Source: Ardenticatenales bacterium
GTDB taxonomy: Bacteria > Chloroflexota > Anaerolineae > Promineifilales > Promineifilaceae
Reading direction: 5' to 3'
Assembly (NCBI GenBank): GCA_020634515.1
Contig: JACKBL010000002.1
Span: 1,028,819-1,092,818 of the forward strand
DNA: 64,000 nt
The notes below the pieces were generated by a model. The model was not told the DNA's origin. It did no database searches and was given only the letters and a program-made list of their open reading frames with translations. Position numbers and translations under genes: made by a program. Positions 20,474-28,836 of the stretch are shown one piece after another. Each line of letters begins with the position of its first letter. The first letter of the stretch is position 1.

Positions 20474-21592
20474 ATGAAAGTTGAACGTCTGGTCATCAAC
20501 AGGTTTAAGCGATTTGATAAGTACGAAATTGACTTCCGCGATCAAACGTTGGGGGAGATCAGCAATCGCTACCTGATTTTGGGTGACAATGGCGCGGGCA
20601 AAACCACCATTCTGCAGGCCATTGCCCTCCCATTGGCATTGGCGACACGCCAGGTATACCAGGTACAGGACTTTGACTGGATTGGGTTTCAGTCCGGGAG
20701 ATATGCCCGCTGGGGGCTTCCACGTATTGAAGTCACCATCAAGTTTAGTGCGGAAGAGATAGAAACGAATCGTGAGCTGGCTCTTCGCTGGCGTGATACC
20801 AAACCGGCTGACTTTTGGCTTAATCGTCATTTCATACCCCCAGGTGAAAAATCCCGGATAACGCTTGTATTGGATGGTTTCAAACTCACTAATCCCGTTG
20901 ATGAGTTAAGCCAGTTCTGGGGACGATATTATTTGCTGGGTTTGCTGCGCAACAATCCGGCCGAAAAGAGCAAATTTTCTGGCGTTCCGCGCGTTTTTTG
21001 GTTCGATCAGTTCCGCAACCTGGCGTCGCCGCCATCATCACCGGAAACCGATAAGGTTGATCAAGAAAATGGTCAGAATAATGGACATAGCGGTGGCGGA
21101 CGGCTTAATTATGAGGCTGGTGTGGGACAATTGCGCGAGTACTTGTTAGGTTGGGATTATCGTCGCCGGGTATTGACTTCGGAACAGGATTATTTGCAGA
21201 AACTTGACCAACTATATCAGCGCATTTTTCCATCACGCACCGTATTGGGCGGCATTGAACCGATGTCAGACTCACCAGATTCACGCGAGTACTACTTCCT
21301 CATCCGTGACGGCGACGGACGCACTTACGATATAGCGGAGATGTCGGCTGGCGAACAAAATGTGTTTCCTATTTTGTATGAGTTTGTGCGTCAGCAGATA
21401 GGCTATTCCGTTATCTTGATTGATGAAGTGGATCTGAATCTACATCCGCCAGCGGCGCAGGCATTGGCCGCGCAACTGCCTAAAATTGATCCCACCAGCC
21501 AGTTCATCATGACGACCCATTCCGAAGCGGTGAGCAATGTCATGCGGGAAGAAGTGATTCACCGTTTGCCAGGGGGGGCGTTATGCCTGTAG
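20474..21592 (+). CDS. ABC/SMC-type AAA ATPase of a two-gene defence-like module (AriA-like)
   Basis: 372 residues. Walker A is GDNGAGKTT (residues about 37-45), the ABC signature is MSAGEQN (about 290-296), and Walker B is ILIDEVD (about 314-320), followed by MTTHSE (switch His). There are no membrane helices. The region between Walker A and the signature is short, so a long SMC coiled coil is absent. The start has AAGGAAAG upstream. It overlaps the next gene, a DUF4435-like TOPRIM protein, by 10 bp. This pairing is the architecture of PARIS-type anti-phage systems (AriA/AriB); assignment is by motif order and pairing. Confidence 0.8.
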   Translation: MKVERLVINRFKRFDKYEIDFRDQTLGEISNRYLILGDNGAGKTTILQAIALPLALATRQVYQVQDFDWIGFQSGRYARWGLPRIEVTIKFSAEEIETNRELALRWRDTKPADFWLNRHFIPPGEKSRITLVLDGFKLTNPVDELSQFWGRYYLLGLLRNNPAEKSKFSGVPRVFWFDQFRNLASPPSSPETDKVDQENGQNNGHSGGGRLNYEAGVGQLREYLLGWDYRRRVLTSEQDYLQKLDQLYQRIFPSRTVLGGIEPMSDSPDSREYYFLIRDGDGRTYDIAEMSAGEQNVFPILYEFVRQQIGYSVILIDEVDLNLHPPAAQALAAQLPKIDPTSQFIMTTHSEAVSNVMREEVIHRLPGGALCL

Positions 21593-22428
21593 CGCTGTTG
21601 TTTTGCGAGGGTGGAGGTAGTAGCCCGGATGCCATTGTACTCAACCACGTTCTCGCAGGAACTGGTTGCGAGATTCGCCCAGGCGGTGGCAAACATGAAC
21701 TGAGTAAACGAATTATGGCCACACGCGCCAAAGGGTTGCGTAGTGCCGGCATTCGAGACCGTGATTTTGATGATGAAGAAAGCAGCGAATCGCTTTCCCT
21801 TCCGCAAAAATGGTCTGAGAATTGGGATGATAAAGAGGAATGGCTTGGTTGGCAGTGGGAACGGCGGGAGATAGAAAACTACCTGCTTGACCCTCAGGTT
21901 GTTCAAAAGGCATTGGGCGACGAGGCTCCTGACCCACGGCGGTTTGAAGAGGCGTTAACAAAGGCATGTACTGAACTTGGCTTTTATATGGCGGCTAGAC
22001 ACACTTTGTCTTCATCTCGACGTCGCTTTGAGCGTCTGGAAAACCGTTGGGGCCGGAAGCGAGGGCAAGGGAAGCATCCTTTACCCGACGAACGCACGGA
22101 AAAATCTTGCCGTCAGGCCCTTAAAGACAACCTCCAAAAATGGATGAGAGGAAACCAGGTCAACGTCAATGAAGTAATGGCCCGATTTGAGAGTTTTATC
22201 CCTCTTTACCAGGCGGGAGGCGTCTATTATGAGCGCGCTTTGACGTTTTTTGCCGGCAAAGACATCCTCTACACAATGGAACCAGAATTGACAAGTATGG
22301 GTTTCATTTCACCATTGGGTTTTCGCAATAAAGTGATCAGCGGTATTGAAAAAGCCGCGGATGCCTGGACGTGGCTGCCGGAGTGGGGCAGGCTGCGGCA
22401 GGAAGTAATGAGAGCGCGTTTCCCTTGA
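21583..22428 (+). CDS. DUF4435/TOPRIM-like putative nuclease of the defence-like pair (AriB-like)
   Basis: 281 residues. The N-terminal strand and acidic residue ALLFCEGGGSSPDA (Glu-9) matches a TOPRIM first motif. IRDRDFDDEE (residues about 58-66) supplies the DxD motif, and WQWERREIENYLLDP (about 90-104) is typical of DUF4435 proteins. The C-terminal half is helical and ends near WLPEWGRLRQEVM. In PARIS the ATPase holds AriB inactive until a phage trigger is sensed, after which AriB cleaves tRNA; whether this pair does so is inference. It overlaps the ATPase gene by 10 bp. Confidence 0.7.
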   Translation: MPVALLFCEGGGSSPDAIVLNHVLAGTGCEIRPGGGKHELSKRIMATRAKGLRSAGIRDRDFDDEESSESLSLPQKWSENWDDKEEWLGWQWERREIENYLLDPQVVQKALGDEAPDPRRFEEALTKACTELGFYMAARHTLSSSRRRFERLENRWGRKRGQGKHPLPDERTEKSCRQALKDNLQKWMRGNQVNVNEVMARFESFIPLYQAGGVYYERALTFFAGKDILYTMEPELTSMGFISPLGFRNKVISGIEKAADAWTWLPEWGRLRQEVMRARFP

Positions 22429-22447
22429 AATTGAACAAAAACAGGTA

Positions 22448-22526
22448 CTATTCACGAGCATCTTCCCGGAAGCTGTTTTGATGCCACTTGACATTGAGCT
22501 TCCGGGAAGATCTCCGGTCTGAATAG
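22448..22526. repeat. Dispersed palindromic element, best copy (79 bp)
   Basis: The 79-bp segment begins CTATTCACGA and ends CTGAATAG, with inner arms CATCTTCCCGGAAGCT and AGCTTCCGGGAAGATC. The arms pair to a long interrupted hairpin with about 20 nt of loop. Related copies lie at 13514-13634 and 53510-53573. There is no coding potential, so it may be a MITE or REP-like element. It lies between the PARIS-like pair and the thiolase. Confidence 0.75.
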
Positions 22527-22560
22527 ATATCAAAAGCATGGAGTAGAACGGAGTATTCCC

Positions 22561-23829
22561 ATGAGAGAAGTTGTTATTGTCAGTGCCGTGCGCACGCCGA
22601 TTGGTCGGCTGGCGGGGGCGCTTTCCGATGTGCGCCCGGATGATCTGGCGGCGTTGGTGATCAAAGAAGTGGTGAACCGTGCCGGCATTAATCCCGCGGA
22701 AATCGAGGAAGTCATCTTCGGCTGCGCCAACCAGGCCGGCGAAGACAATCGCAACGTGGCCCGCATGGCCACCCTGCTCGCCGGGCTGCCCCATCACGTC
22801 CCCGCCGTGACCGTCAACCGCCTCTGCGCCAGTGGCCTGAACGCCGTGAACCAGGCGGCGCGCGCCATTGCCGTGGGCGAGGGAGACATCTACGTGGCCG
22901 GCGGCGTGGAAAGCATGACGCGCGCCCCCTACTCCTTCCCCAAAAACGCGCGCGCCTGGGGACCTGCCGGCAACGTCACCGGCTGGGACACCACGCTCGG
23001 CTGGCGTTACCCGAACCCCAATATGGAGGCCCTGTTCCCCCTGGAAGCTATGGGAGAAACGGCGGAAAACATCTACGAGATGAGCTGCGCCGGCCAGATT
23101 GAGGGGGGCGAGATCAGCCGCGCGGAGCAGGATGCGTTTGCCTATGAAAGCCAGCGGCGCGCCTGCACGGCCATCAACGCGGGCCGATTCCAGGCGGAAA
23201 TCGTGCCCGTGCCCATTCCCCAGCGCAAAGGCCCGCCCGTGATGGTGGATACGGATGAGCATCCCCGTATCGTCAAGGGCGATAACGGGTATGAACTGGA
23301 TACCAGCCCGCAGATTCTGGCGAAGTTGCGTCCCGCTTTTCGCCAGGGCGGGACGGTGACGGCGGGTAATGCCAGTGGCCTGAATGATGGGGCGAGCGCG
23401 TTGGTGCTGATGGCGGCGGAGAGGGCGGCGGCGCTGGGTGTCCAGCCGCTGGCGCGATGGGTGGCGGCGGCGGCGGCCGGGGTTGATCCGCGTACGATGG
23501 GGTTGGGGCCAGTGCCGGCATCGCGCAAAGCCCTCCAACGCGCCCACCTCACCCTCAACGACATCAACCTGGTCGAACTCAATGAAGCGTTCGCCGTGCA
23601 ATCCCTGGCCGTCATGCGTGAATTGGGGCTGCGACCCGAAATCACCAACGTCAACGGCGGCGCCATTGCCCTCGGCCACCCCTTGGGCTGCTCCGGCGCG
23701 CGCATCCTCACCACGTTGCTGTACGAAATGCGGCGGCGCGCCGCGGAAGGCGAGCACATGCGCTACGGTTTGGCGACGCTGTGCGTGGGCGTGGGGCAGG
23801 GCGAAGCAACGATCATTGAGTTGCTGTAA
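22561..23829 (+). CDS. Thiolase (acetyl-CoA C-acyltransferase; closest in look to 3-oxoadipyl-CoA thiolase)
   Basis: 422 residues. Thiolases make or cleave 3-ketoacyl-CoA. The acylated Cys lies in VNRLCASGLNAVNQAAR (about residue 89), the His in GHPLGCSGARI, and the second catalytic Cys in LATLCVGVGQG. YGCANQAGEDNRNVARM-like text (here FGCANQAGEDNRNVARMATL) resembles PcaF and beta-oxidation thiolases. Full length and intact. GGAG lies about 8 bases upstream of the ATG. An NAD-dependent epimerase-like gene follows 49 bp downstream. Confidence 0.93.
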   Translation: MREVVIVSAVRTPIGRLAGALSDVRPDDLAALVIKEVVNRAGINPAEIEEVIFGCANQAGEDNRNVARMATLLAGLPHHVPAVTVNRLCASGLNAVNQAARAIAVGEGDIYVAGGVESMTRAPYSFPKNARAWGPAGNVTGWDTTLGWRYPNPNMEALFPLEAMGETAENIYEMSCAGQIEGGEISRAEQDAFAYESQRRACTAINAGRFQAEIVPVPIPQRKGPPVMVDTDEHPRIVKGDNGYELDTSPQILAKLRPAFRQGGTVTAGNASGLNDGASALVLMAAERAAALGVQPLARWVAAAAAGVDPRTMGLGPVPASRKALQRAHLTLNDINLVELNEAFAVQSLAVMRELGLRPEITNVNGGAIALGHPLGCSGARILTTLLYEMRRRAAEGEHMRYGLATLCVGVGQGEATIIELL

Positions 23830-23878
23830 ACCGTTCGCGGGAGCCGTCTTTGCGGCGGCTCCTCTCGCTTGAGGCTGT

Positions 23879-24862
23879 ATGCACGTATTCATCACCGGCG
23901 GCACGGGCTTTATTGGCGCGAATCTGACCGCGGCGCTGAACCAACGCGGCATCACGCCGCGTCTGCTGCACCGCCAGACGTCTTCGCGGCAGGCGTTGGC
24001 GGGTCTCGCTTATGAATCCGTCATTGGCGACGTGCTAGACTCCCCGGAGACGCTGGCGGCGGCCCTGGAGGGCTGCGAGTGGGTTTTTCACGTGGCCGCC
24101 GTGGCCGACTATTGGCGACAACAGCCAGATTGGGTATATCGCGTCAACGTGGGCGGCACGCAAAACGTGCTGCAAGCGGCGCGATTGGCGGGCGTGTCGC
24201 GGCTGGTGTTTACCAGTTCGATGGCGGCTATGGGCGTGCCGGCATCAGGCGAACTGCTCACCGAGGATAGCCCCTTTAATCTGCCGCCCCAGGCGTGGCC
24301 CTATGGTCACAGCAAGTTTATGGCGGAAATTGAAGTGCGAAAAGCAGTAGAAGCGGGTCTGGAAGCCGTCATCGTGAATCCTGCCGTGGTGCTGGGTCCG
24401 CGTGACGTTAATCAAATCTCCGGTTCCATCATCGTCGAGGCCGCGCGCGGGCTGGCGAAGATGAATCTGCCCGGGGGCACAAACTACGTGGCCGTGCAGG
24501 ATGTGGTGGCGGGGCATCTGGCGGCGGCGGAGAAGGGGCGCGCGGGCGAGCGTTACATCCTGGGGCACATCAATCTGCCGCACGCGGAGGCGCTGGCGAC
24601 GATTTGCCAGGTGTTGGAAAAGCGTCCGCCGACACTGAACCTGCCGCGATGGAGCCTGCCCCTGGCGGCGGCGGGGGTGCGCGCATCGCGGCGCGTGTTG
24701 GGCAATCGTGTGCCTTTTGATGAAAACCAGGTGCGGATGTTAGGGGCGTTTGTGTACGCAGACGTGACCAAAGCCACGCGGGAGTTGGACTTGCCGCGGA
24801 CGCCATTTCTCCAAGTGGTGCAGGAAACCGTGGCATGGTATCGAACGCAAGGGATTATCTAA
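23879..24862 (+). CDS. NAD-dependent epimerase/dehydratase family protein (extended SDR)
   Basis: 327 residues. The N-terminal Rossmann motif is FITGGTGFIGANL. The active-site Ser lies in VFTSSMAAMG, and the Tyr-x3-Lys is YGHSK. NPAVVLGPRD is characteristic of the dihydroflavonol reductase/HpnA-like branch of extended SDRs. The substrate cannot be named; hopanoid-associated sugar epimerases and 4-reductases are close in pattern. Same strand as the thiolase. Confidence 0.88.
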   Translation: MHVFITGGTGFIGANLTAALNQRGITPRLLHRQTSSRQALAGLAYESVIGDVLDSPETLAAALEGCEWVFHVAAVADYWRQQPDWVYRVNVGGTQNVLQAARLAGVSRLVFTSSMAAMGVPASGELLTEDSPFNLPPQAWPYGHSKFMAEIEVRKAVEAGLEAVIVNPAVVLGPRDVNQISGSIIVEAARGLAKMNLPGGTNYVAVQDVVAGHLAAAEKGRAGERYILGHINLPHAEALATICQVLEKRPPTLNLPRWSLPLAAAGVRASRRVLGNRVPFDENQVRMLGAFVYADVTKATRELDLPRTPFLQVVQETVAWYRTQGII

Positions 24863-24893
24863 TCAGCCGATCCCTAAAGGTCTTGGAGACCTT

Positions 24894-25045
24894 CGTAGCC
24901 CGATTTTCCAAATCGCCCTACATTTTCAAAGGAGACTTCACCGGCTGTCGCCGACTACCGTGAATGGAAATGATGCACCACCGTAGCCCGATTTTCCAAA
25001 TCGGGCGGGCGATTTTCTAAATCGCCCTACATTTTCGAAGGAGGA
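24894..25045. repeat. Two intergenic repeats with inverted arms, each ending in a Shine-Dalgarno-like AAGGAG
   Basis: Copy one spans 24894-24934 and copy two 24982-25043. Both begin CGTAGCCCGATTTTCCAAAT and end CCTACATTTTC(A/G)AAGGAG. The second copy holds an extra inverted unit GGGCGGGCGATTT. The second AAGGAGG is the ribosome binding site of the gene at 25051. The 188-bp intergenic region holds nothing else recognisable. Confidence 0.7.
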
Positions 25046-25050
25046 AACTG

Positions 25051-26175
25051 ATGAGCGCAACTGCATTGACGATGCGGCCAGAGCGTCGCAACTTGAGCCA
25101 GAGTAAGTGGATTTACAACCAAAAATGGGACTTGATTTTTATCAGCGCCAGTGTTTTGTTGGTTCCCTTGCCGTACCTGACATGGTTATTCATGCGGGAT
25201 GTGCTGCACGTCGAGTCGGATTTTGGGCGGCAGGCGGTCAACCTGCTCATTGCGGCCATGATCGGCGGCCCCCACATGTACGCCACCTTTACCCGTACTG
25301 CCCTGGACGTCGATTTTCGCCAGCATTATCGCGGATTCCTGCGTTCCTCCATCGTGATCCCCCTCGTCGTGATTACGCTGGCACTGACCAACCTGACGCT
25401 TCTGCTGACGATTTTCTTCTTCTGGGCGTCTATTCACGTCTTGCACCAGATCATCTTTGTCGTGGAAGCGTATAACCAGAAGGCGGGAGCCGCCCCCGTG
25501 AAGACTTCCCTCTCGCCCCTTTCCCGCTTCATCGATTATGCGGTTGTTCTGACCAGTCTTTATCCTTTTGCCGCCTATCGCGTGGCCATCACGCAGGATT
25601 TCACCATTGGTCCCAGCAGGTTGAATGACGTCATTCCCGCCTTTTTGGAGCAGCCGTGGGTGGTTTGGGCGGCGGGGCTGGCGTTTGGCGTCAGCGCCCT
25701 GGCCTTTATCATCAAGACGATCCTGGAGTTCCGCGAGGGCACGGCGCATGTCCCGAAGATCGTCTTTATCACCCTGACGAGTATTGCTTCGTTCATTGTG
25801 CCCACGTTGGGCAACCTGGACACCGCGTTCCAGGGTATGAACGTGTGGCACTCGTTCCAATATCTGGCGCTGACGTGGTACATCAATCGCCTGCGTGAGG
25901 AGCGCGGGGAGCTGCGCAAATCGCCGCTGGTGGAACGAATTTCCGAGGATGGCAAGGCCAGGGTTTTTTATGGCTTTAATCTGGCGCTGACGGGCGGCGC
26001 GGTCGTCATTATCGGCATTGTCTTCTCCATCCTCTACTTCGTGATCGGCGGCAAGTGGGGTACGGCCTCTTTCGCCCTGGAAACGTCCTATTACATCGGC
26101 GTGCTGTCGTTCCTCTGGATTCACTACTACCACGACCACTTCTTGTTTACCAAAGCGGACGCTGTGCTCCCCTGA
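25051..26175 (+). CDS. Polytopic membrane protein with conserved-looking His motifs
   Basis: 374 residues and about eight membrane helices. His-rich pieces sit at helix ends: GGPHMYATFTR, SIHVLHQ, MNVWHSFQYLAL and WIHYYHDHFLF. This spacing suggests a membrane-embedded metal centre, somewhat like fatty-acid or carotenoid-active di-iron proteins (Blh/Brp look), but I do not recognise the family. AAGGAGG lies 6-7 bases upstream of ATG 25051 and is supplied by an intergenic repeat. It probably forms its own unit. Function unknown. Confidence 0.75.
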   Translation: MSATALTMRPERRNLSQSKWIYNQKWDLIFISASVLLVPLPYLTWLFMRDVLHVESDFGRQAVNLLIAAMIGGPHMYATFTRTALDVDFRQHYRGFLRSSIVIPLVVITLALTNLTLLLTIFFFWASIHVLHQIIFVVEAYNQKAGAAPVKTSLSPLSRFIDYAVVLTSLYPFAAYRVAITQDFTIGPSRLNDVIPAFLEQPWVVWAAGLAFGVSALAFIIKTILEFREGTAHVPKIVFITLTSIASFIVPTLGNLDTAFQGMNVWHSFQYLALTWYINRLREERGELRKSPLVERISEDGKARVFYGFNLALTGGAVVIIGIVFSILYFVIGGKWGTASFALETSYYIGVLSFLWIHYYHDHFLFTKADAVLP

Positions 26176-26239
26176 GGTTGATGGTTGTGAAAGGGCGACG
26201 CGCGGCGCGGGACGTGGCGGCGCGTCGCCCCAATCAGGT

Positions 26240-26716
26240 TTAGGGCGCGGGGGTTCCGGCTCCGGAGAGCAGGTCGAGTACGGCCTGGATGCTTTGCCAT
26301 AGCTCCGCTGGCACGCCCTCCGTGCCGTCAATCGTGGTGATACTGTGGCTTTGCCCGTCCTGGTAGAGGGTGAGCGTGTAGGTGAAGCGGTCGCAGCAGG
26401 GGTCGGCGGGGAGGTAGGTGGCGTCCAGGTCGTTGAACCCGTAGCCGAGGAGTTGGTCGCGCAAGGCAAGGACGCGCGTGGGGGCAATTTGCTGGTTGGG
26501 GCTGCCGTTGAGCGTGATCAGGCCGTCGGCGTAGATGGCCCATTCGTCATTGAGGGCGACAATCCCGCCGCTTTGTTGGAAGCGCAGGATGGGGGTTCCG
26601 GTGGGGGTTTGGTTGATGACGGGGGTGGCGATGGAGGTGGAAATGCCGGCACATCCCGCCAGCATCCACCCTACGAAAATCAGAATCAAGGGAGGGAAGG
26701 TACGTATTCGTTGCAT
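26240..26716 (-). CDS. Putative lipoprotein
   Basis: About 158 residues from ATG 26716. Residues 1-22 are a lipoprotein signal peptide ending in the lipobox LAGC, so it should be anchored outside the membrane. The mature part has GTPILRFQQSGGIVALNDEWAIYADGLITLNG and ends DLLSGAGTPAP; the fold is probably a single small beta-rich domain. One CC pair (PADPCCDRFTY) could bond or bind metal. Function unknown. An upstream in-frame extension to 26818 overlaps the GDPD gene and is unlikely. Confidence 0.78.
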   Translation of the reverse strand: MQRIRTFPPLILIFVGWMLAGCAGISTSIATPVINQTPTGTPILRFQQSGGIVALNDEWAIYADGLITLNGSPNQQIAPTRVLALRDQLLGYGFNDLDATYLPADPCCDRFTYTLTLYQDGQSHSITTIDGTEGVPAELWQSIQAVLDLLSGAGTPAP

Positions 26717-26729
26717 AGCGTCATCCTGT

Positions 26730-27569
26730 TCAGTTGATGGTTGATCGTTGGTCATTGTTCGTGGCGGCGCGTCCGAGGAGGCGCAAGAGCCGGTCGGGAA
26801 AATCCGTGATGAGGCCATCCACGCCCATCTCCATCAGGCGCGCCATGTCCGCCTCCTCGTTCACCGTCCAGACGTGAACGCCCACCCCGTGGCGGTGCGC
26901 GTCCGCCACGAAGCGGGGCGTGACCACCCGCGTTTTTCCGCTGTACTCAGGGAGCTGCACGGCGCGCGCCTGGCCACGATAGAGACCGCCCAGCCGCATT
27001 TTGCTCAGCAGAAAAAGGCGGCGCACCTCGTTCACGGAGCCAATCGTGACGACCTCCGGGCATTCGTGGCGAAATTCCGCGACCGTTTCGTTGTCGAAGG
27101 AGCCAACGCAAAGCTGGCGCGTCAGGCCAAAGTCGCGGATCATGCGCGCAAACGGCTTGACGATGGACGGCTGACGCTGCTTGATGTCTACGTTGATCCA
27201 GAAACCGGGAAACGTGGTGAACACCTCCTCCAGCGTTGGCACGGTCAATCCCTGGCCGCGAAACGGGTGCGTTTGGCCGCCGTCGTCCGTCCAGTTGTAG
27301 CCGGCGTCCAGTTGGCGCAGTTCCGCCAGGGTGAGCGCGTGAATGGGGCCGCGCCCGTTGGTGGTGCGCTCCAGCGTGTCGTCGTGAAAGACCACGAGAA
27401 CGCCGTCGGCGGTGCTGTGGATATCCATTTCCAGGGCGTCCACACCCAGGGCGGCGGCGGCGGCGAAGGAGCGCATCGTGTTTTCGGGGAAGCGCCCGCG
27501 CCAGCCGCGATGGGCCATGACGACGACGCCGTCAGGTTGGGATAGGGGATTTTGTGGAAGTCGCTTCAT
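26730..27569 (-). CDS. Glycerophosphodiester phosphodiesterase family protein
   Basis: 279 residues, a TIM-barrel enzyme that hydrolyses glycerophosphodiesters to glycerol-3-phosphate and an alcohol. The catalytic MAHRGW (His-Arg), ENTMRSF and LEMDIH (metal-binding Glu and Asp) are intact, and the second His lies in VVFHDDTLERTT. ATG 27569 has AGGAC upstream and lies 38 nt inside the preceding glycosyltransferase. No signal peptide. The last nine residues (NNDQRSTIN) are encoded by a low-complexity GTTGGTCGTTG-type repeat, so the natural C-terminus may be shorter. Confidence 0.9.
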   Translation of the reverse strand: MKRLPQNPLSQPDGVVVMAHRGWRGRFPENTMRSFAAAAALGVDALEMDIHSTADGVLVVFHDDTLERTTNGRGPIHALTLAELRQLDAGYNWTDDGGQTHPFRGQGLTVPTLEEVFTTFPGFWINVDIKQRQPSIVKPFARMIRDFGLTRQLCVGSFDNETVAEFRHECPEVVTIGSVNEVRRLFLLSKMRLGGLYRGQARAVQLPEYSGKTRVVTPRFVADAHRHGVGVHVWTVNEEADMARLMEMGVDGLITDFPDRLLRLLGRAATNNDQRSTIN

Positions 27570-28662
27570 AGTATAAGTCCTGGAACCGCTGCATGGCAAC
27601 GGGGAGATCGTAGTGGGTTTGCGCCAACTGCCGCGCTCGGGCGCGTTGGTAGACGTAGTGCGCGGGGTCGGCCAGGAGGGCGACGATGTGCGCGGCGAGG
27701 GCGGCGGGTTCGTCGGTGGGCGGGGCGGCGGCGATTTCGGGAATGACGCCAACGGGTGTGCCCAATGCCGGCACGCCACACGCCATCGCCTCCAAAACGG
27801 CCATCCCTTGTGCCTCGTGTATCGAGGTTTGCACGTAGACGTGCGCCTGCCGGAAAACGGCTGGCATTTGCGTGAATCCGACCCTGTCCTGCCAGGAAAT
27901 GCACGATCCCAGCCCCATTTCCGCCGCCTGCTGTTGCAGCCGCGCGCGCAGAGGACCGTCCCCCGCCAGCAGTAGGCGGGTGGTTGGTAGATGCCGCCGC
28001 ACATCGGCCAGGACGGCCAGCAGCGCGGCCTGCCCTTTGACCGGCGTCAGCGACGCGGCCTGGACGAGCGTTGGCGGCAGCGGTGGGGGGGCGGTGGGTG
28101 GTTGGAAGTGGGCGCAGTCCATGCCCAGCGGGGCCAGGCGCAGGCGGTGCGCGTCGATGCCTTGCGCGGCGGCCAGGCCAAGCTGGTAGCGTGAGCCGGT
28201 GGTGACGAGGGTGGCGTGGCGCAGGGCGGTGCGCACAAGCCAGCGGCGAAAAAGGGAGCCTTGCGTGCCGTAGCCATGCGCGGGAAACCAGACCAGTTCA
28301 CCCCCCGCGCAGGAGATGAGTGCCGGCATTTTCAACCACCGTCCCACCCATGCCGCCACAAACCCCGCCTCATCCGCCCAGAAAGCGTGCAGCACATCAA
28401 ACGGTTGTCGTTGGTGCGCGCGCCGCACCGCCGCCGCCGCCCGCCCCATGATGCGCAGCGAGGCCGCGCCCCCCCGCTGCCCGCCGCCGATGGCCGTGTG
28501 CGCCAGCCCGCCAAAAGCATACGTCCCCGGCGGGGGATACCGCAGGCTAAAGACGTGGACCTCGTGCCGCCGTGCCAGCCGCGTGGCGTACACTTCCAGC
28601 GCAGGTATCGCCCAATGTCCCGCGTGGGCGCTGAATCCGGGTGTGATGAGGGCAATTCGCAT
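27532..28662 (-). CDS. Family 4 glycosyltransferase
   Basis: 376 residues. The N-terminal Rossmann half begins MRIALITPGFSAHAGHWAIP. The C-terminal half has TPVKGQAALLAVLA, LLLAGDGPL and the E-x7-E nucleotide-sugar motif in SIHEAQGMAVLEAMACGVPALGT. It probably uses an NDP-sugar for a lipid or surface glycan. It overlaps the GDPD gene by 38 nt, so the two are coupled. A hairpin at 28675-28707 sits 13 nt upstream of its start. Confidence 0.9.
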   Translation of the reverse strand: MRIALITPGFSAHAGHWAIPALEVYATRLARRHEVHVFSLRYPPPGTYAFGGLAHTAIGGGQRGGAASLRIMGRAAAAVRRAHQRQPFDVLHAFWADEAGFVAAWVGRWLKMPALISCAGGELVWFPAHGYGTQGSLFRRWLVRTALRHATLVTTGSRYQLGLAAAQGIDAHRLRLAPLGMDCAHFQPPTAPPPLPPTLVQAASLTPVKGQAALLAVLADVRRHLPTTRLLLAGDGPLRARLQQQAAEMGLGSCISWQDRVGFTQMPAVFRQAHVYVQTSIHEAQGMAVLEAMACGVPALGTPVGVIPEIAAAPPTDEPAALAAHIVALLADPAHYVYQRARARQLAQTHYDLPVAMQRFQDLYYEATSTKSPIPT

Positions 28663-28674
28663 AAATTACTTCTC

Positions 28675-28707
28675 AGATTGGTTCATTCTGGAAGAATGAA
28701 CCAATCT
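28675..28707. repeat. Perfect 15-bp inverted repeat with 3-nt loop
   Basis: AGATTGGTTCATTCT (28675-28689) pairs perfectly with AGAATGAACCAATCT (28693-28707). No T-run follows on either strand, so it is not a classic terminator. It sits directly upstream of the minus-strand GT4 gene. The right arm recurs as AGAATGAACCAATC near 40,578, at the end of the GT39-like gene. Confidence 0.7.
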
Positions 28708-28803
28708 CTAGTGTACAGCAGCCGACCGAATCATGGTACACTACCGCTCTTTCCCGTTTGATGAATGTGGGAGAGTGGAAGATTTAATTGTTGAACTGTT
28801 GAA

Positions 28804-28836
28804 CGGGTGAATGGGTGAATGGGTGAATGGGTGGTT
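28804..28836. repeat. Tandem octamer GGGTGAAT (about four units)
   Basis: Four near-perfect GGGTGAAT units run from 28804 and reach into the first codons of the methyltransferase starting at 28819. A shorter relative, GAATGGGTGAATGG, lies near 42,138. Confidence 0.7.

Noticed and set aside
22309..23955. 548-residue open frame antisense to the thiolase
   Set aside because: The plus strand holds an intact thiolase with all catalytic residues. The antisense frame is His/Arg-rich, has no domain, and arises from high G+C codon structure.
25186..26487. 433-residue frame on the minus strand across the membrane protein and lipoprotein
   Set aside because: It crosses two convincing genes out of frame and has no recognisable domain.
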